Of a stretch of DNA of 32,891 nt, positions 1-10,161 are shown in pieces; the first letter of the stretch is position 1, and each line of letters starts with the position of its first letter. Where the stretch lies: assembly GCA_003833135.1 (NCBI GenBank), contig QZLH01000044.1, positions 34,350 to 67,240 of the forward strand. Direction: 5' to 3'. The notes below the pieces were generated by a model. It was not told where the DNA came from. It saw only the letters and a program-made list of their open reading frames with translations, and searched no databases. This stretch comes from Oehlia diaphana. Its lineage: Eukaryota > Glomeromycota > Glomeromycetes > Glomerales > Glomeraceae. A program made the position numbers and the translations under genes.

Positions 1-92
1 GTCGGTAAAATGATTGTCGGTAAAACGTACCTGTCGGTAAAGTGAGTGTCGGTAAAATGATTGTCGGTAATATGATTGTCGGTAATGTGAAC
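1..92. repeat. six copies of a ~15-bp GTCGGTAA repeat
   Basis: GTCGGTAA occurs at 1, 16, 33, 48, 63 and 78, spaced 15, 17, 15, 15 and 15 bp, with a unit close to GTCGGTAAAATGATT. The block ends at a CCAGACCCC motif (92-100). Short GTCGG/CCGAC repeats just inside an end are typical of subterminal repeats of DNA transposons. I infer that this is the right end of an element whose body lies left of the window. The superfamily is not identifiable. Confidence 0.65.
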
Positions 93-100
93 CAGACCCC

Positions 101-700
101 TTAGTATTATGTATAATATTATTTAGTTATTGTATTGTAGTTAGAAAAATACTTAAATATGACTCATTTTTATAAATATTACTTATGTCATATCAATTGA
201 TTTGAGCTGAAACTAGTAGTACTGATAAATAGATACTGTACATTATTTATTACTATTATTTATAATATCGGAAAAATACGTTTATTGAAGTAATATTAAA
301 ATTATTTTATCTAGAATATAAATTATTATTGCTTATATAAATTCGATTATAGAATTATAGATTCAATATTTTGCAAATACTCATAAAAATAAAACATTGA
401 ATACAAAAAAAAAGTATAATTCCAATTTTTTGATAAAATAAAAAAAATTAATTTAGTATAATACACGTCATCAAAACTGATTTTAAAAGTACGGATATCG
501 GATATTAAAAATCACTCGCTTGGATAATGTTTTATCAAATCAATGTTATCCATTTTTTTTCTCTTGATAAAGTTTTTAAATTTTTTCTATAATATACTAT
601 GTTAATCATGAGAGATAATATTGAATGTAATGCATTATAAAATTTAGGAATATACGTTTAAATCGTACTAATAATATTGTCATTCACTGTAGTAGGAGAA
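101..700. other. AT-rich spacer, no gene seen
   Basis: Very AT-rich sequence with many short A and T runs. No open frame of note, no terminal repeats and no promoter-like block could be recognised. Confidence 0.5.
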
Positions 701-755
701 GTAGAAGACAGAAATAATCCTCAAGCAAACGGTGGAACAGGAGATTCGAAAAAAA

Positions 756-867
756 ACAAAAGAGTTACATGATGTTTACAGCGATTTGTCTCCAGAAACG
801 AGGACTTATTATAATGGTCTTAGAAATAAAAAAAAAAAAGGAGGAGTATTTGAAATTGATTCAAGCT
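756..867 (+). pseudogene. short coding-like fragment, unrecognised
   Basis: A plus-strand frame reads ELHDVYSDLSPETRTYYNGL and then a lysine run before a TGA at 865-867. Its composition is more protein-like than the surrounding AT-rich DNA. It has no ATG, its upstream side is in another frame, and it runs into a poly-A tract (about 828-839). I do not recognise the family. It may be a piece of the same decayed gene as 1227-1503, since both lie on the plus strand about 360 bp apart, but this is inference. Confidence 0.25.
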
Positions 868-1226
868 GAGAGAAGAGTGGAAAACTAGTATGTTATACTT
901 TATTTATTATTTTTTTTTTAATTCGCCGAGCTTCTGTCAATAAAATAGGTATTAGTCATTAATTTTTTTGCTAGCATAGCTGTTCTTTTTATTGTCACCG
1001 GTCTTATTGCGGCTACTCAAAGGGAAATTGAATTACAATAGAACGTGTTTCCTTTGCATTCAAAAATTTTTTTATATGGTTCTATTTAAATGTAAAATAG
1101 TAATCTTGTAATACAAATTATTACTGTTAGGAGTAAAGTGAGCTTCATATACATACTTTGAATCTGGAAGGTTCACTCTGGCTATATGTGTTATTCACTA
1201 AAAAAGGATTATCCCATGGATTGTGA

Positions 1227-1503
1227 ATATTAACGGAGGACTCTCATTTCAAATCAAGTAAACTACTAAGTGGCAAATCCATTCGATTCGTTAGAAAACT
1301 TATACTTGACAATTTGGTACAGTCTTTATTGTGGCTGAATCACAACCAGAAGTCCATATTCCATGATTAAGAGGTAAAAGATGTCAGTTCCGCTTCGGTT
1401 AGTAAGAACGATTGTGGTACTACGTTTTAATGACTCAGCTTTAACATAGCAAGTGTTACTAATTACTTGTTGACGAGCAAGAATGTTAGAAATGAGTAGA
1501 ATT
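1227..1503 (+). pseudogene. decayed coding frame with several stops, unrecognised
   Basis: One plus-strand frame stays protein-like for about 90 codons (for example SGKSIRFVRKLILDNLVQSL and then LLWLNHNQKSIFHD). It is cut by four in-frame stops between the TGA at 1224-1226 and a TAG near 1500. The base composition is richer in G+C than the flanks. A single frame with scattered stops suggests a dead gene or transposon fragment. No motif lets me name it. Confidence 0.3.
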
Positions 1504-2270
1504 ATTAAAAGGCATTAAGCTTAAAATCATCATGAAATTGAATAACAAAAATTTTAGACATCATTGATATATTTGTTTTAATAATTAATGGATGAGTGTG
1601 AATTCATACACTTTTATATATTAGACTGTAAACTTGATAATTCAGAAACAATAAATATCCCTAAAACAATTGATATGAATTAATTGAAAAAATATTGGGC
1701 AAAGTTTGTAACATTTATTATTTAAATTTACACTAATAATTAAATAGCTTTTGCAGAAAATCGGATTCAAATATCTTAGCCATTTTTTGATATTTCAAAT
1801 TGTTATCAACAGTCTGGTTCACTAAATAGTATGGAAGAAAATTTGCTAGCACGATTTGTATCATCTGAAACTGACAATATTCAAAGTAAATTAGAATAAT
1901 TCTTTAATAGGATGAAATAACTGTACTATAATGACTTTTTACGAATATATAGTGGTTTTACAAGCATTTTTATTTGTACTTTGTACATTTGTAGATATTG
2001 TATAGGTTATTGTATAGGACTAAAGGTTATTTACTTATTATATAATTACATAAGTAATAAAATTTAGAAAAATATTTTTTACGGGTTAAAAGAAATTTGT
2101 GTTGTTAAATTATGCGATAAAATCAGTAATATTTAACTATTATTAGTTTTAAAATTACTTTATTATTATGACTAATAAACTTCTAATATTAAATATTCTC
2201 TAGTCAAAATTAATAATATTGTATCTGTTTATTAAATAAATTATTGGCTGATCAGTGTGACCTTCAGTTG
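1504..2270. other. AT-rich spacer, no gene seen
   Basis: Low-complexity A/T-rich sequence without open frames or repeat structure that I could support. Confidence 0.45.
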
Positions 2271-2305
2271 GAGTAAAAAAAGTAAACCGTATGACCGTAA
2301 TATCT

Positions 2306-2315
2306 CTATATAAAC
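2306..2315 (+). promoter_or_regulatory. TATA-like box of a decayed gene
   Basis: CTATATAAAC lies about 70 bp before the ATG at 2377 of the broken coiled-coil gene. A pyrimidine-rich leader with several CTTTC steps follows. That spacing matches a eukaryotic core promoter. The call depends on the downstream pseudogene being a former gene. Confidence 0.35.
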
Positions 2316-2376
2316 ATCTTTCTTATAACTTTCATATTTTCTTTCGACCAAGTTATCTTTCATCTTTATTTTAACA

Positions 2377-3073
2377 ATGATTGATTATTACACTATGAAA
2401 TCATTGAGACATAATGAATTGCAAAAAAATATTAGAATGAAAGTTAAGTATACATGAATGAAATGATGAATAATGTATGCGATCAAAAGATGAACCTACT
2501 GATTTCAAACATAGGTTGTATAGGCGATACATTAAAAAGTGCATTTGAAATGGTAGATGAGCAGGCAGAAATCACGATTAAAATATTGGATCATATGAAA
2601 GATCATAATGATCGTACAGAGGCTCGGCTTAGTGAATTAGAAAGTTAAAAAGTTCGAATGGATCGTATTGAGGCTCGTCTATATCAATTAGAGTGTAAAA
2701 TGAATAAATTCAATTTTCTGGAGATTGGGTTAGTATGTTTATGACAAACGTAGCAGGAAAGTATGAAGAGAGAGAATTGTTTGATGCTGAGACAGCTCTT
2801 GAGAAAGAAATAGATTTAACGGATCATGAGATTAAATCTATTCAAAAGTTAAATAATTAACTATTAAATATTGGAATGTCAACCAAAGTTATCAAATTAT
2901 TAAGCAAATTGAAAGACAAAAGCAATGAACTATTCCATAACAATGGGCAAACTTTAACAGAGGCTTTAAAGCGACTAAACGACTCACTTCCAAACGACGT
3001 GGACAAATACAGGGCTCCATTACAAAGATCTCTTAAGACAATTGGCACTTGGCACGGCACTTGGAGTAAATAA
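2377..3073 (+). pseudogene. broken gene for a small charged, probably coiled-coil protein
   Basis: The coding signal is split over three frames. An ATG at 2377 opens 26 codons to a TGA at 2455. An overlapping ATG at 2454 opens 64 codons to a TAA at 2646, and that frame stays protein-like to about 2725. A shift then leads to a frame starting at 2735, stopped once by TAA at 2858 and continuing in frame through an ATG at 2876 to the end (TAA 3071-3073). The middle carries a repeated heptad-like segment (DRTEARLSELE and DRIEARLYQLE), which suggests a coiled coil. The last 65 residues are basic and end in GTWHGTWSK. A TATA-like box sits upstream. I do not recognise the family. Three breaks point to a pseudogene. 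A very short intron around 2720-2760 could explain at most one of them. Confidence 0.5.
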
Positions 3074-3392
3074 TTTTTTCTTATATTTTAACACTAGATT
3101 GTAAAATTTATTTTCGTTGATTGTTATATATACAGCTAAATCTTTAATTTTAGAAATCTTAAATTAAAATTAGAATTAATTAACTTGCTTGTACAAATAA
3201 ATGCTTTATATTAAATAAAAAGATTTATTCGCTATTGCTTTGATTCTTCAATATTTACATTTTCTTGTAGATTATAATTTGACTTGCATTGTAAAATGTT
3301 CAAAAAACGGCTGTTTATTGTGTAACAAGCGAAACATATGATATTATTAAAGAAGTTTCTATGTTAATATACAGTATATTGATTAAAAACAC
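3074..3392. other. AT-rich spacer
   Basis: No gene, inverted repeat or promoter block seen. The sequence is A/T-rich. Confidence 0.4.
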
Positions 3393-3548
3393 CTATTTTT
3401 TCTTGATTATCTCTTCTACATGACGTTCCTTATTTGCGGATCCATCACTACCTAATATCCTATCCTTTAACAACCCACTATAACCTCCATTCTTATGCAA
3501 CTCGGTTTTGCTCGTACAGAAAATACCTTCGATGCTATGAAATATCAG
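3393..3548 (-). pseudogene. 51-codon open frame, possible last exon or gene remnant
   Basis: On the minus strand a frame opens after a TGA and runs 51 codons to a TAG at 3395-3393. It has no ATG. Its second half reads HKNGGYSGLLKDRILGSDGS followed by a basic end (KERHVEEIIKKK). The pattern of a Gly-Tyr start, a central Ser and a charged helix is faintly like the short Con-6 conidiation-protein repeat, but this is only an impression. The Harbinger-like MITE at 3589 lies just upstream on this strand, so the remainder of any gene would be interrupted by it. Confidence 0.25.
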
Positions 3549-3588
3549 TCAGTGCTATTTACACAAAGATTAAGAAAGATTCAAGTTA

Positions 3589-3835
3589 GGCTGTTCCAAC
3601 TTGATTATTTGTTTAACGTCCTCCCCCCCTCTATTTTTTAAAAAATTTGAGATTTAATAAACACATATTAACAAATACCCCCTCTATTTTTGAAAAAATT
3701 TAAAAGCTAATAAACATATAGTGCCTTTAAATTTTCCTATGTTTATTTATTTGGTTTGTTTAACTTAAGCCCCCCTCCCCCCTTAATTTTTTCAAAAGGC
3801 CTGGACGTTAAACAAACAATTAATTTGGAACAGCC
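3589..3835. mobile_element. 247-bp MITE, PIF/Harbinger-like
   Basis: The ends are inverted repeats of 33 bp: left 3589-3621 starting GGCTGTTCCAA, right 3803-3835 ending TTGGAACAGCC. I count 30 of 33 matches. The element is flanked by TTA on both sides (3586-3588 and 3836-3838). A 3-bp TTA/TAA duplication is the hallmark of PIF/Harbinger insertions. The interior has no open frame. It contains two diverged ~50-bp direct copies starting CCCCCTCTATTTTT (about 3624 and 3676) and several C-runs. It is a non-autonomous element and any transposase must come from elsewhere. Confidence 0.75.
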
Positions 3836-3841
3836 TTAGTA

Positions 3842-4860
3842 TTGCATAAATTTGTAAATAAAAAACATACCAAAACGAATTTTTCACCAGTCGTGACAAT
3901 ACCATATACACATATTCATACTCATAGTCGAAATACTTCGTCCGCCTTCTGCTTTTTCTTGAGCATGTTTATATTGATAATATCAGTTAGCACATGTGCA
4001 GAGAGAAAAATAAAAAATCTACATTACTTACATCGCATGAGCTTTTACATTGCATAGATTTTTAGCCACTCCTTTACCCGGCTGGTTTTGCTCCCTCAGT
4101 TATGCAAATTATTTCTTCGAATAACCGTCTGCGATTTAGTTACCGTCATCTGAGGTAAGATAATTTTAACTTTATAAAAAGTGATGGTTTTACAACTGCT
4201 CAAATACTAGTATAAATAGTTTTGTTTTGTTTAATTAACAAGATTAATAGGGTGAGAAATCAATCCTTCATCTATTCATTTTTTATTTAGGAATAATCAA
4301 GTGTAAACTTGTCTTCTACTATATACTGTATTCTAATTAAAAAATTTTTTACTTTATTTTTAATGTCTAATGCCTATTTTATATAAGAAATAAGGATATT
4401 AACTGTATATTAAAATTAAATATTTATTAATAAATTAAAATAATGCTAATAAAAAATTATATAAAATTAATAATTTTATAATATATATGGATGATCAAAT
4501 TTTGTTTAAAAGAAATTTTTAAATAGTAAAAAGTTTACAGATCCATTCACTGAAAATATAAATAATTCGATAAATTCCAAAAATACGAGCTTTTTATGGA
4601 AAAAAGATGGAATATAAAAAACCTTAGTTTTTTTTTTTTAAAAAAAAAATTATATAAATTTTCCAATTAAGCATATAATTTTAAAAATGCAGTGACAATA
4701 ATTTAATTAATATAATTTGTAAATTTTATTAAAACACAAAGATTTGTTGGTTGCCGATCGTACTAAAATAGAAAAGCTTGATTCGAAATGTATTTATATA
4801 ATCAGCAAATCAATACCAAAGATGGGGGATCAGCATCTTAAAATGGAAATCACTCAAAAA
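3842..4860. other. spacer with a slightly G+C-richer patch at 3930-4160
   Basis: No complete gene can be supported. The patch 3930-4160 has mixed short open frames on the minus strand and a GTAAGT-like donor near 4033, which may be decayed exon sequence. The rest is A/T-rich, including A and T runs at about 4627-4650. Confidence 0.3.
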
Positions 4861-4869
4861 CTAATCTTA

Positions 4870-4902
4870 TGTTAACGTTAAGTTAACGTTAACGTTAACC
4901 TA
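4870..4902. repeat. cluster of GTTAAC palindromes
   Basis: Several overlapping GTTAACGTTAAC-type palindromes occur within about 30 bp. A CCACCCACCCACCCA tract follows at about 4949-4962. The function is unknown. It could be a simple-sequence expansion. Confidence 0.4.
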
Positions 4903-5147
4903 TCATGACATGTCAATCATTTCAAGTCATTACAATAACGTGACGCGCCACCCACCCACCCATAAGGTCATATTGCACTTTTATAGAATGTTCTTTCTTG
5001 CTTAAAAATTGTGGGATAAAATTTTTAGCAAATCATGTGAAAACTGAATAATATTTTTGTCAGCCAAAAATGATCAACAACCGGATGACAAATTTAATGT
5101 TATGTAAATAAACAATTTGTTTGTATTACTTATTTAAATATAGATAC

Positions 5148-5382
5148 ATATTTTTTTTATTTTGAACCAAAAAAATAAACAACAATCAAACGGTAAATTT
5201 TCATTATCGTCATCTCATTATCGTTATAATGCTATCATGAAAATTTTTTTTCAGGGTAGTAATTCTAAAAATGATTTTAAATAAATGCTTTATCAAGTAA
5301 TTCTGTATTATTATTTAAAGTTAATCACATATTCTGATATATATATTTTTTTATTTTTGAACCAAAAAATTAACAATCATCA
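5148..5382. repeat. diverged direct repeat, two copies of ~40 bp
   Basis: A block with a T-run followed by TTTTGAACCAAAAAA and AACAATCA occurs at about 5148-5190 and again at about 5343-5382. Related CCAAAAATGATTAACAAG-like words recur nearby (about 5064 and 5425). This suggests a decayed repetitive element between about 4990 and 5480. No ends could be defined. Confidence 0.35.
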
Positions 5383-5862
5383 AGATAATTAACCTTAAAA
5401 TGATTAACAAGTGAAATAACTAAGCCAAAAATGATTAACAAGCAAAATAAACCGAAAATGATCATCCTTTACCAAATGATAAAAAAATTATGTTAATAGC
5501 TAGTTAAGAGTAATTTCTCATTTTTTTTATAGATATGTTAAATATAAAAAAAAATTTTGCAAATAAAGTGAAAGTTATGGTTTGGCTAGAAAAACCTGGC
5601 GAGCGAAGCGAGCCAAATGAAATTGCATCGTCATAATAAATCACGTGAATATTTAATACACAATCATATGATCTACCAGTAATTTTTCCACCAGTTAAAA
5701 TTTAGAAATTCTTTTAAACTATTTATCATAATTATGATACTGTATGGTAGTATAAGCCAACTTAATTAAAAAAAAGTCAGAATTATTACAGTTCTAATTA
5801 TACTATGACTATAGCTCCCTGCCATGTTTAATGTTAACTTGTTCCTTAATAATTTTACGCAG

Positions 5863-5960
5863 GTGCACCCCCTTTTTTGGAAATTATTAAATAGTTAATT
5901 TGCTGATCATAACGTGATCGACAAATTTACTATTTAAAAATTTCCAAAAAAGGGGAGTGC
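5863..5960. repeat. 98-bp near-perfect foldback palindrome
   Basis: The left arm (about 5863-5908) and right arm (about 5914-5960) are inverted copies of about 46 bp with a few mismatches and one indel, joined by a loop of about 5 bp. The arms share CCCCTTTTTTGGAAATT at the outside and TGATCA/TGATCG at the centre. It would fold into a long hairpin in single-stranded DNA or RNA. It may be a foldback MITE. No clear target duplication was seen. Confidence 0.65.
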
Positions 5961-6723
5961 GTTCAAATGCAAATTAGCTAACGTTACTATATTATTAATG
6001 AATATTAAAAAGAAAATTTTTTATTTTAGTTAAAAGGAATATGTACAGTATATTTCTAGATTACTAAACGATTCCTTATCTTCTAAAATTAGAAATAATT
6101 GCATTAAAAAAATTAACTAATCTCAAATTCATCGGATTCTGCATTTATCGGGATTTTGGTTAAGTGTCAACTGTCGATATTATGATTTCTGGGTGATCCC
6201 ATCCGACTTTTTTACAGGGATAACATTATAATCATGAGAATATTTTCATTTCATAAAAAAATCTTTGCATACGCTAATTACGTTATGCAAAATAAATAAC
6301 AAATGAATCACTATCATAATTTTTTAAAAATAGAATAATTTTGATATTATAAATCACTTTATTTAATAAGAATTTACTTCCTTAATATTCTTAATATTAA
6401 AATTGTCTATTGATATAATTGCTTAATAGTTAATATACGTTGGTTACATTGAACTTTATGAAACATAACTATACTTGTTTTAAGACGCATTTCCAATCAT
6501 TTCAATTTCGATTTGGAAAGTATTTGAATTTAAAATCCGTTAATTAAATTCAGCCAACTATTTTAATCCTATTTTAATAATTTAACATTTAAAACAAATT
6601 AAATAAAAAAAAATTCAAAAACTTTACAATATGATAAAAAAAGAAAATGAAGCTAAGTAAATTATCACCTATATAAAAAACAATCATAAGAAATTAATTA
6701 GTTATCCACAACGACAGTAAGTA
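5961..6723. other. 3' flank and spacer downstream of the first BTB gene
   Basis: A/T-rich DNA with no gene. The last part lies downstream of the stop codon at 6724 and probably includes the 3' untranslated region and polyadenylation site of that gene. I could not place the site. Confidence 0.4.
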
Positions 6724-8275
6724 TTATTTCTTTATAATTTGAAATACTTCGTAATCTTCAATTAAGAATGTATCGCTTGTATTTCTAATCTTTTTCACGT
6801 AATTTCCTTGCTTACACCTACAAAAATTATAATCTCCATGTTCTAGATATTCTCTTGAACTTCTAGCTTGAAATCGTATAACATATATATCAATATCACC
6901 ATTAAATGAGGGACCAAAATTAAACTTATAATACAAAGCTTTATCCCTATTTGTTACGTGACTTAAGATTAAATCCTTAAAGTTATCTTTATTTTTAAAA
7001 GAAAATATAAAGCTGTCTTTTGTTACACCAAATTCACCACGATTATGTGACTTCCAAATCAAAGGATTATATCCTCCAATAATTTCTTCCGTCTCTTTTA
7101 TTTTAATAAATGTAACAGTATGAGGTTTATTATCACATAATTCATGAAATTTATGAGGAGTAAATCCATCTCTGCTTCCCCTTAATAATAATTTAAATTC
7201 ATATGGTAAATATAATTCTCTTGCATAAGCATATTTGCTTTTAGTATCTTTTTTATCAATCCATCTTGAAATTAGAGAAACAATATTTAAGTTAACAATT
7301 TTTGAATCAACGATTCCATCAATATTTCTGTTTCTAGGAAGCAAAATATTATTACTTGGTTCAACATTAGAATCCAGATAAGATCCTAATAATTCTTCGT
7401 ACAGTTGTTGTTTCAAAAGTTTTTTATATGGATGAACTTTTTGAAAAAAGTCTTCGGATGAAAGACTGAAAAATCGAATTAATGGTAAATAATGTTTCAA
7501 AGTATTTTCCAATAGTTTGAAATCATCATCTGTCCAAGTTGTAGGATCCGGAAGAAGTGTAGGATTTTTTTCAAGTCCCCATTTTAATACGTGATCCCAA
7601 ATTTCAATTTCTTTCATTTGTAAATCATCTCTTTTAATGAGTGAAACTAAAGAATTTTCAGGAAGTGAAGTAAAGTCAAATGAATTAAATACTTTTTCAG
7701 GTGATTTAGCCATGAAATCTGTACAAAATTTCTGAAGTTTTAATAAAGAATTAGATTGAAAACTTTTTTGGTGAGTAAGTTCAAAATGTTGTTCAATCCA
7801 TTCATATTTATTTTCAATCAAATAATCTTGTAAATAAGCAACTAATTCTTGAAGAAGAATTTCATCGGCAGCGACTAAAACTTCTAAAATTTCTAAAGGT
7901 TCATGTTCATTTAATGAAATTATTCCGCCATAAATATACCTACATTATAAATAATTTATGATAAGTATATAATACATATATTATTTAATACTACAGTAAT
8001 AAAAATTAGAATTTAACTTACTTTAAAATAATCTGAAAGACTTCTGGTGTGATATTTGGCAATTTAACATGAGTTAATATAATATTATTATTATTTCTAC
8101 TTGAAGTCAAAATTCGTCGTAAAAATGGAGAACGGTAACACAGGATAATCATGTGCGCACGGAATATCTTTACATATGGATCACTACCAACTTCAATTGT
8201 AACATCATAATATTCATCATCAGCTAAAATTTCAATATAATTTTGACTTAACCTAGAAAAAAATTGTCTTGACAT
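6724..8275 (-). CDS. BTB-BACK-TLDc domain protein, copy 1 (489 aa)
   Basis: Two exons: 8275-8022 (ATG start, MSRQFFSRLSQNY) and 7939-6724, with an 82-bp intron (GTAAG...TAG, 8021-7940). The split codon is phase 2 and gives ...IILK then YIYGGIISLNEHEP. I chose the ATG at 8275 because all six paralogs start there with MS(R/K) or MVK and share a promoter block 56 bp upstream. Residues about 15-118 form the BTB fold (YYDVTIEVG, FRAHMIILCYRSPFLRR). Residues about 125-265 are BACK-like helices (MKEIEIWDHVLKWGLEKNP). Residues about 295-486 are TLDc, with RGSRDGFTPHKFHELCD near 338-354, GGYNPLIWKS near 373-382, TKDSFIFSF near 391-399 and EDYEVFQI near the end. Family knowledge suggests a Cullin-3 ubiquitin-ligase adaptor with a stress-linked TLDc module. 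Substrate and exact role are unknown. There is no signal peptide or membrane segment, so it is probably cytosolic or nuclear. It is closest to copy 5, including upstream DNA. Confidence 0.92.
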
Positions 8276-8330
8276 AATTATACTTCTTTTTGAAAGTGTG
8301 AGAAAAAATGTAAGCAATTTTGTACAAAAA

Positions 8331-8350
8331 GCAAGTTGCAAATCTATTTA
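8331..8350 (-). promoter_or_regulatory. shared core promoter block of copy 1
   Basis: On the coding strand this reads TAAATAGATTTGCAACTTGC. The GATTTGCAACTTRC core is present before all six BTB-TLDc copies and starts 56 bp upstream of this ATG. The AT-rich left half is probably the TATA-like element. Confidence 0.6.
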
Positions 8351-10161
8351 CATCATATTGATCCAAACAGTCATTCCAGATAAGGACAAATTAAAGACAT
8401 GTAAAATTTATTTGTATCACAACCACTAATTCTACCATTTCTACGTCTTGATTACAATAGGTTTTTTGGTCAATCTTTTGCATCTTTAGTAATACAAAAT
8501 AATTTACTTATTTAACTCTAATAAGTATTATGTATACTGCCTGGAGAGACAATAATTCATACTATAAATGAATTATTTAAATGCCAGGATCAATTAATTC
8601 TTTAAGAAAGAGATCATATATTATTGAATTATTAAATATATAATCATGCTATGTTTAGAAATCAAACAAAAATGAGGATTACAATTAGTTAAGTAAATTT
8701 ACTTTTATTACTTTTATTAAAACTATAACTAATATATCATCAGTATTGAACTTGGATCATAATAAATTGTAAATGATTAAATCCGAATTTAATGATTTAA
8801 TTTATTGCAAATCCGACTAGAATTGTAAATATGTTTTAGAAAATGTACTTGTCCAGATATACTAATTCCTTACAAATCATGCAAAAATGCCCTATGAAAA
8901 AGCAGCAAGACGAAAAGGAGTTGTGTCGAGTTAACCAATAAAGTATAATATGATGGTGTGAAATCGATATTTTTTCTTATTTATATTATACTCAATGCCA
9001 TATTAAGTTAAAATTGAAGAAAAATTTTATTGAGAATTTTTTATTAAAATCTTTAATTAATACAATTCTTAATTAGCTAATTTCAATTGACGCTCCTTTT
9101 CACAATTATTTTTGTTTCACGTTCCTTTAAAGCAAGTTCACGTTATTTTAATGCTTAAAAATATGTTTTAACATTTTATTATTATTATCTTTGATTACTA
9201 TAAATATTCACATAACAATATCTCAATAAGAACCTCTTCATAAATGATGTCTTCTCTATTAACAAATCAATTTCTATAGTTGTAGTGCAAAGATAATATT
9301 TTTCGCGTGAAACAATGAGCAAAGGTAATAATAATATTTTTCGTGTAAACAAGTGGAGATAGTATTTTTCTTTTGGATGAGTAGCTTTAAAAGCGAAATA
9401 TCATACGAAAATAATATTTCTTTTACGTGGAACAAGAGACTTTTTTGACTTTATTATCGATTATCAAATCAGCAGTTTGCAAAAGAGTTTAATAAATTAT
9501 ACGATAATTATTTACTATACATACACAGCAGTAGTATTTTACAAATTATATTGTTGAGTAGATTATTTCATGTGGCGTACTATACTTTTTTGGTTGACCC
9601 GACACCATTCCTTTTCGTATTACTCATGAAAAAATAAAAATAATCGTGTATCTTGTACAAGTCTGTATGGAAATCATATAGTTTTTTGGATAAAAATGGC
9701 CATAAGATTTTGTTTAATGCATTAAAAATGACGTTTTAATTATAATAAACGTATATACTGTATTTTTAGCTTGATTTTTTCATTAAGCTTTTTTTGAGTA
9801 TATATTATAATTTTTACGTTAAATGTTCATGTGCCAATTGTGTACGAGTCGAAGCAATTTTTATTATAATAACTGTGCAACTAAATATTTATTTATCAAA
9901 ACGAGATATTATCCCTAACGTTAATTTCTGATATTAAATATAAAGTTTTTAAAATTAAATACATTATTTATATAAATAACACACATGTACACATTTCAAA
10001 ATACATATTTATATAAAAAATTTCATGCTATAACATAATTCCTATAATTTCAAAATTGTAGATAATTAAACTGTGTAGATTTCTCTACATGCATTCCAGA
10101 GAAAAATATAAAAAGGTATAACTATATAAGTTATCGGTACTTATGTACCTTAGTTATATAC
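8351..10161. other. 1.8-kb spacer between copies 1 and 2
   Basis: No gene seen. The part up to about 8830 is diverged but alignable with the region upstream of copy 5 (about 28883-29530), so the duplicated unit includes this flank. A hairpin, AATAATTCAT/ATGAATTATT, lies at about 8549-8575, enclosed by CCTGG and CCAGG. At 9290-9440 a motif close to AATAATATTTTTCG recurs three times, each followed by an AACAA-type word. Downstream of copy 2, GGTACTTATGTACC (about 10136-10149) is a small palindrome. Confidence 0.4.

Noticed and set aside
3842..4057. 71-codon plus-strand open frame after the MITE
   Set aside because: It has no ATG (it opens at TTG), no recognisable motif and mixed composition. 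The region looks more like decayed exon sequence on the other strand.
5592..5614. GCGAGCGAAGCGAGCC palindrome-like word as a regulatory site
   Set aside because: It is a single short word with no gene nearby. Similar words are common in repetitive fungal DNA, so no function can be supported.
8276..8341. Longer N-terminus for copy 1 (and similarly for copies 4 and 6)
   Set aside because: The upstream extension has no ATG and overlaps the conserved promoter block. The aligned ATG gives matching starts in all six copies.
10136..10149. GGTACTTATGTACC hairpin after copy 2 as a terminator
   Set aside because: The genes are eukaryotic with introns, so a bacterial-type hairpin terminator is not expected, and the other copies lack it.
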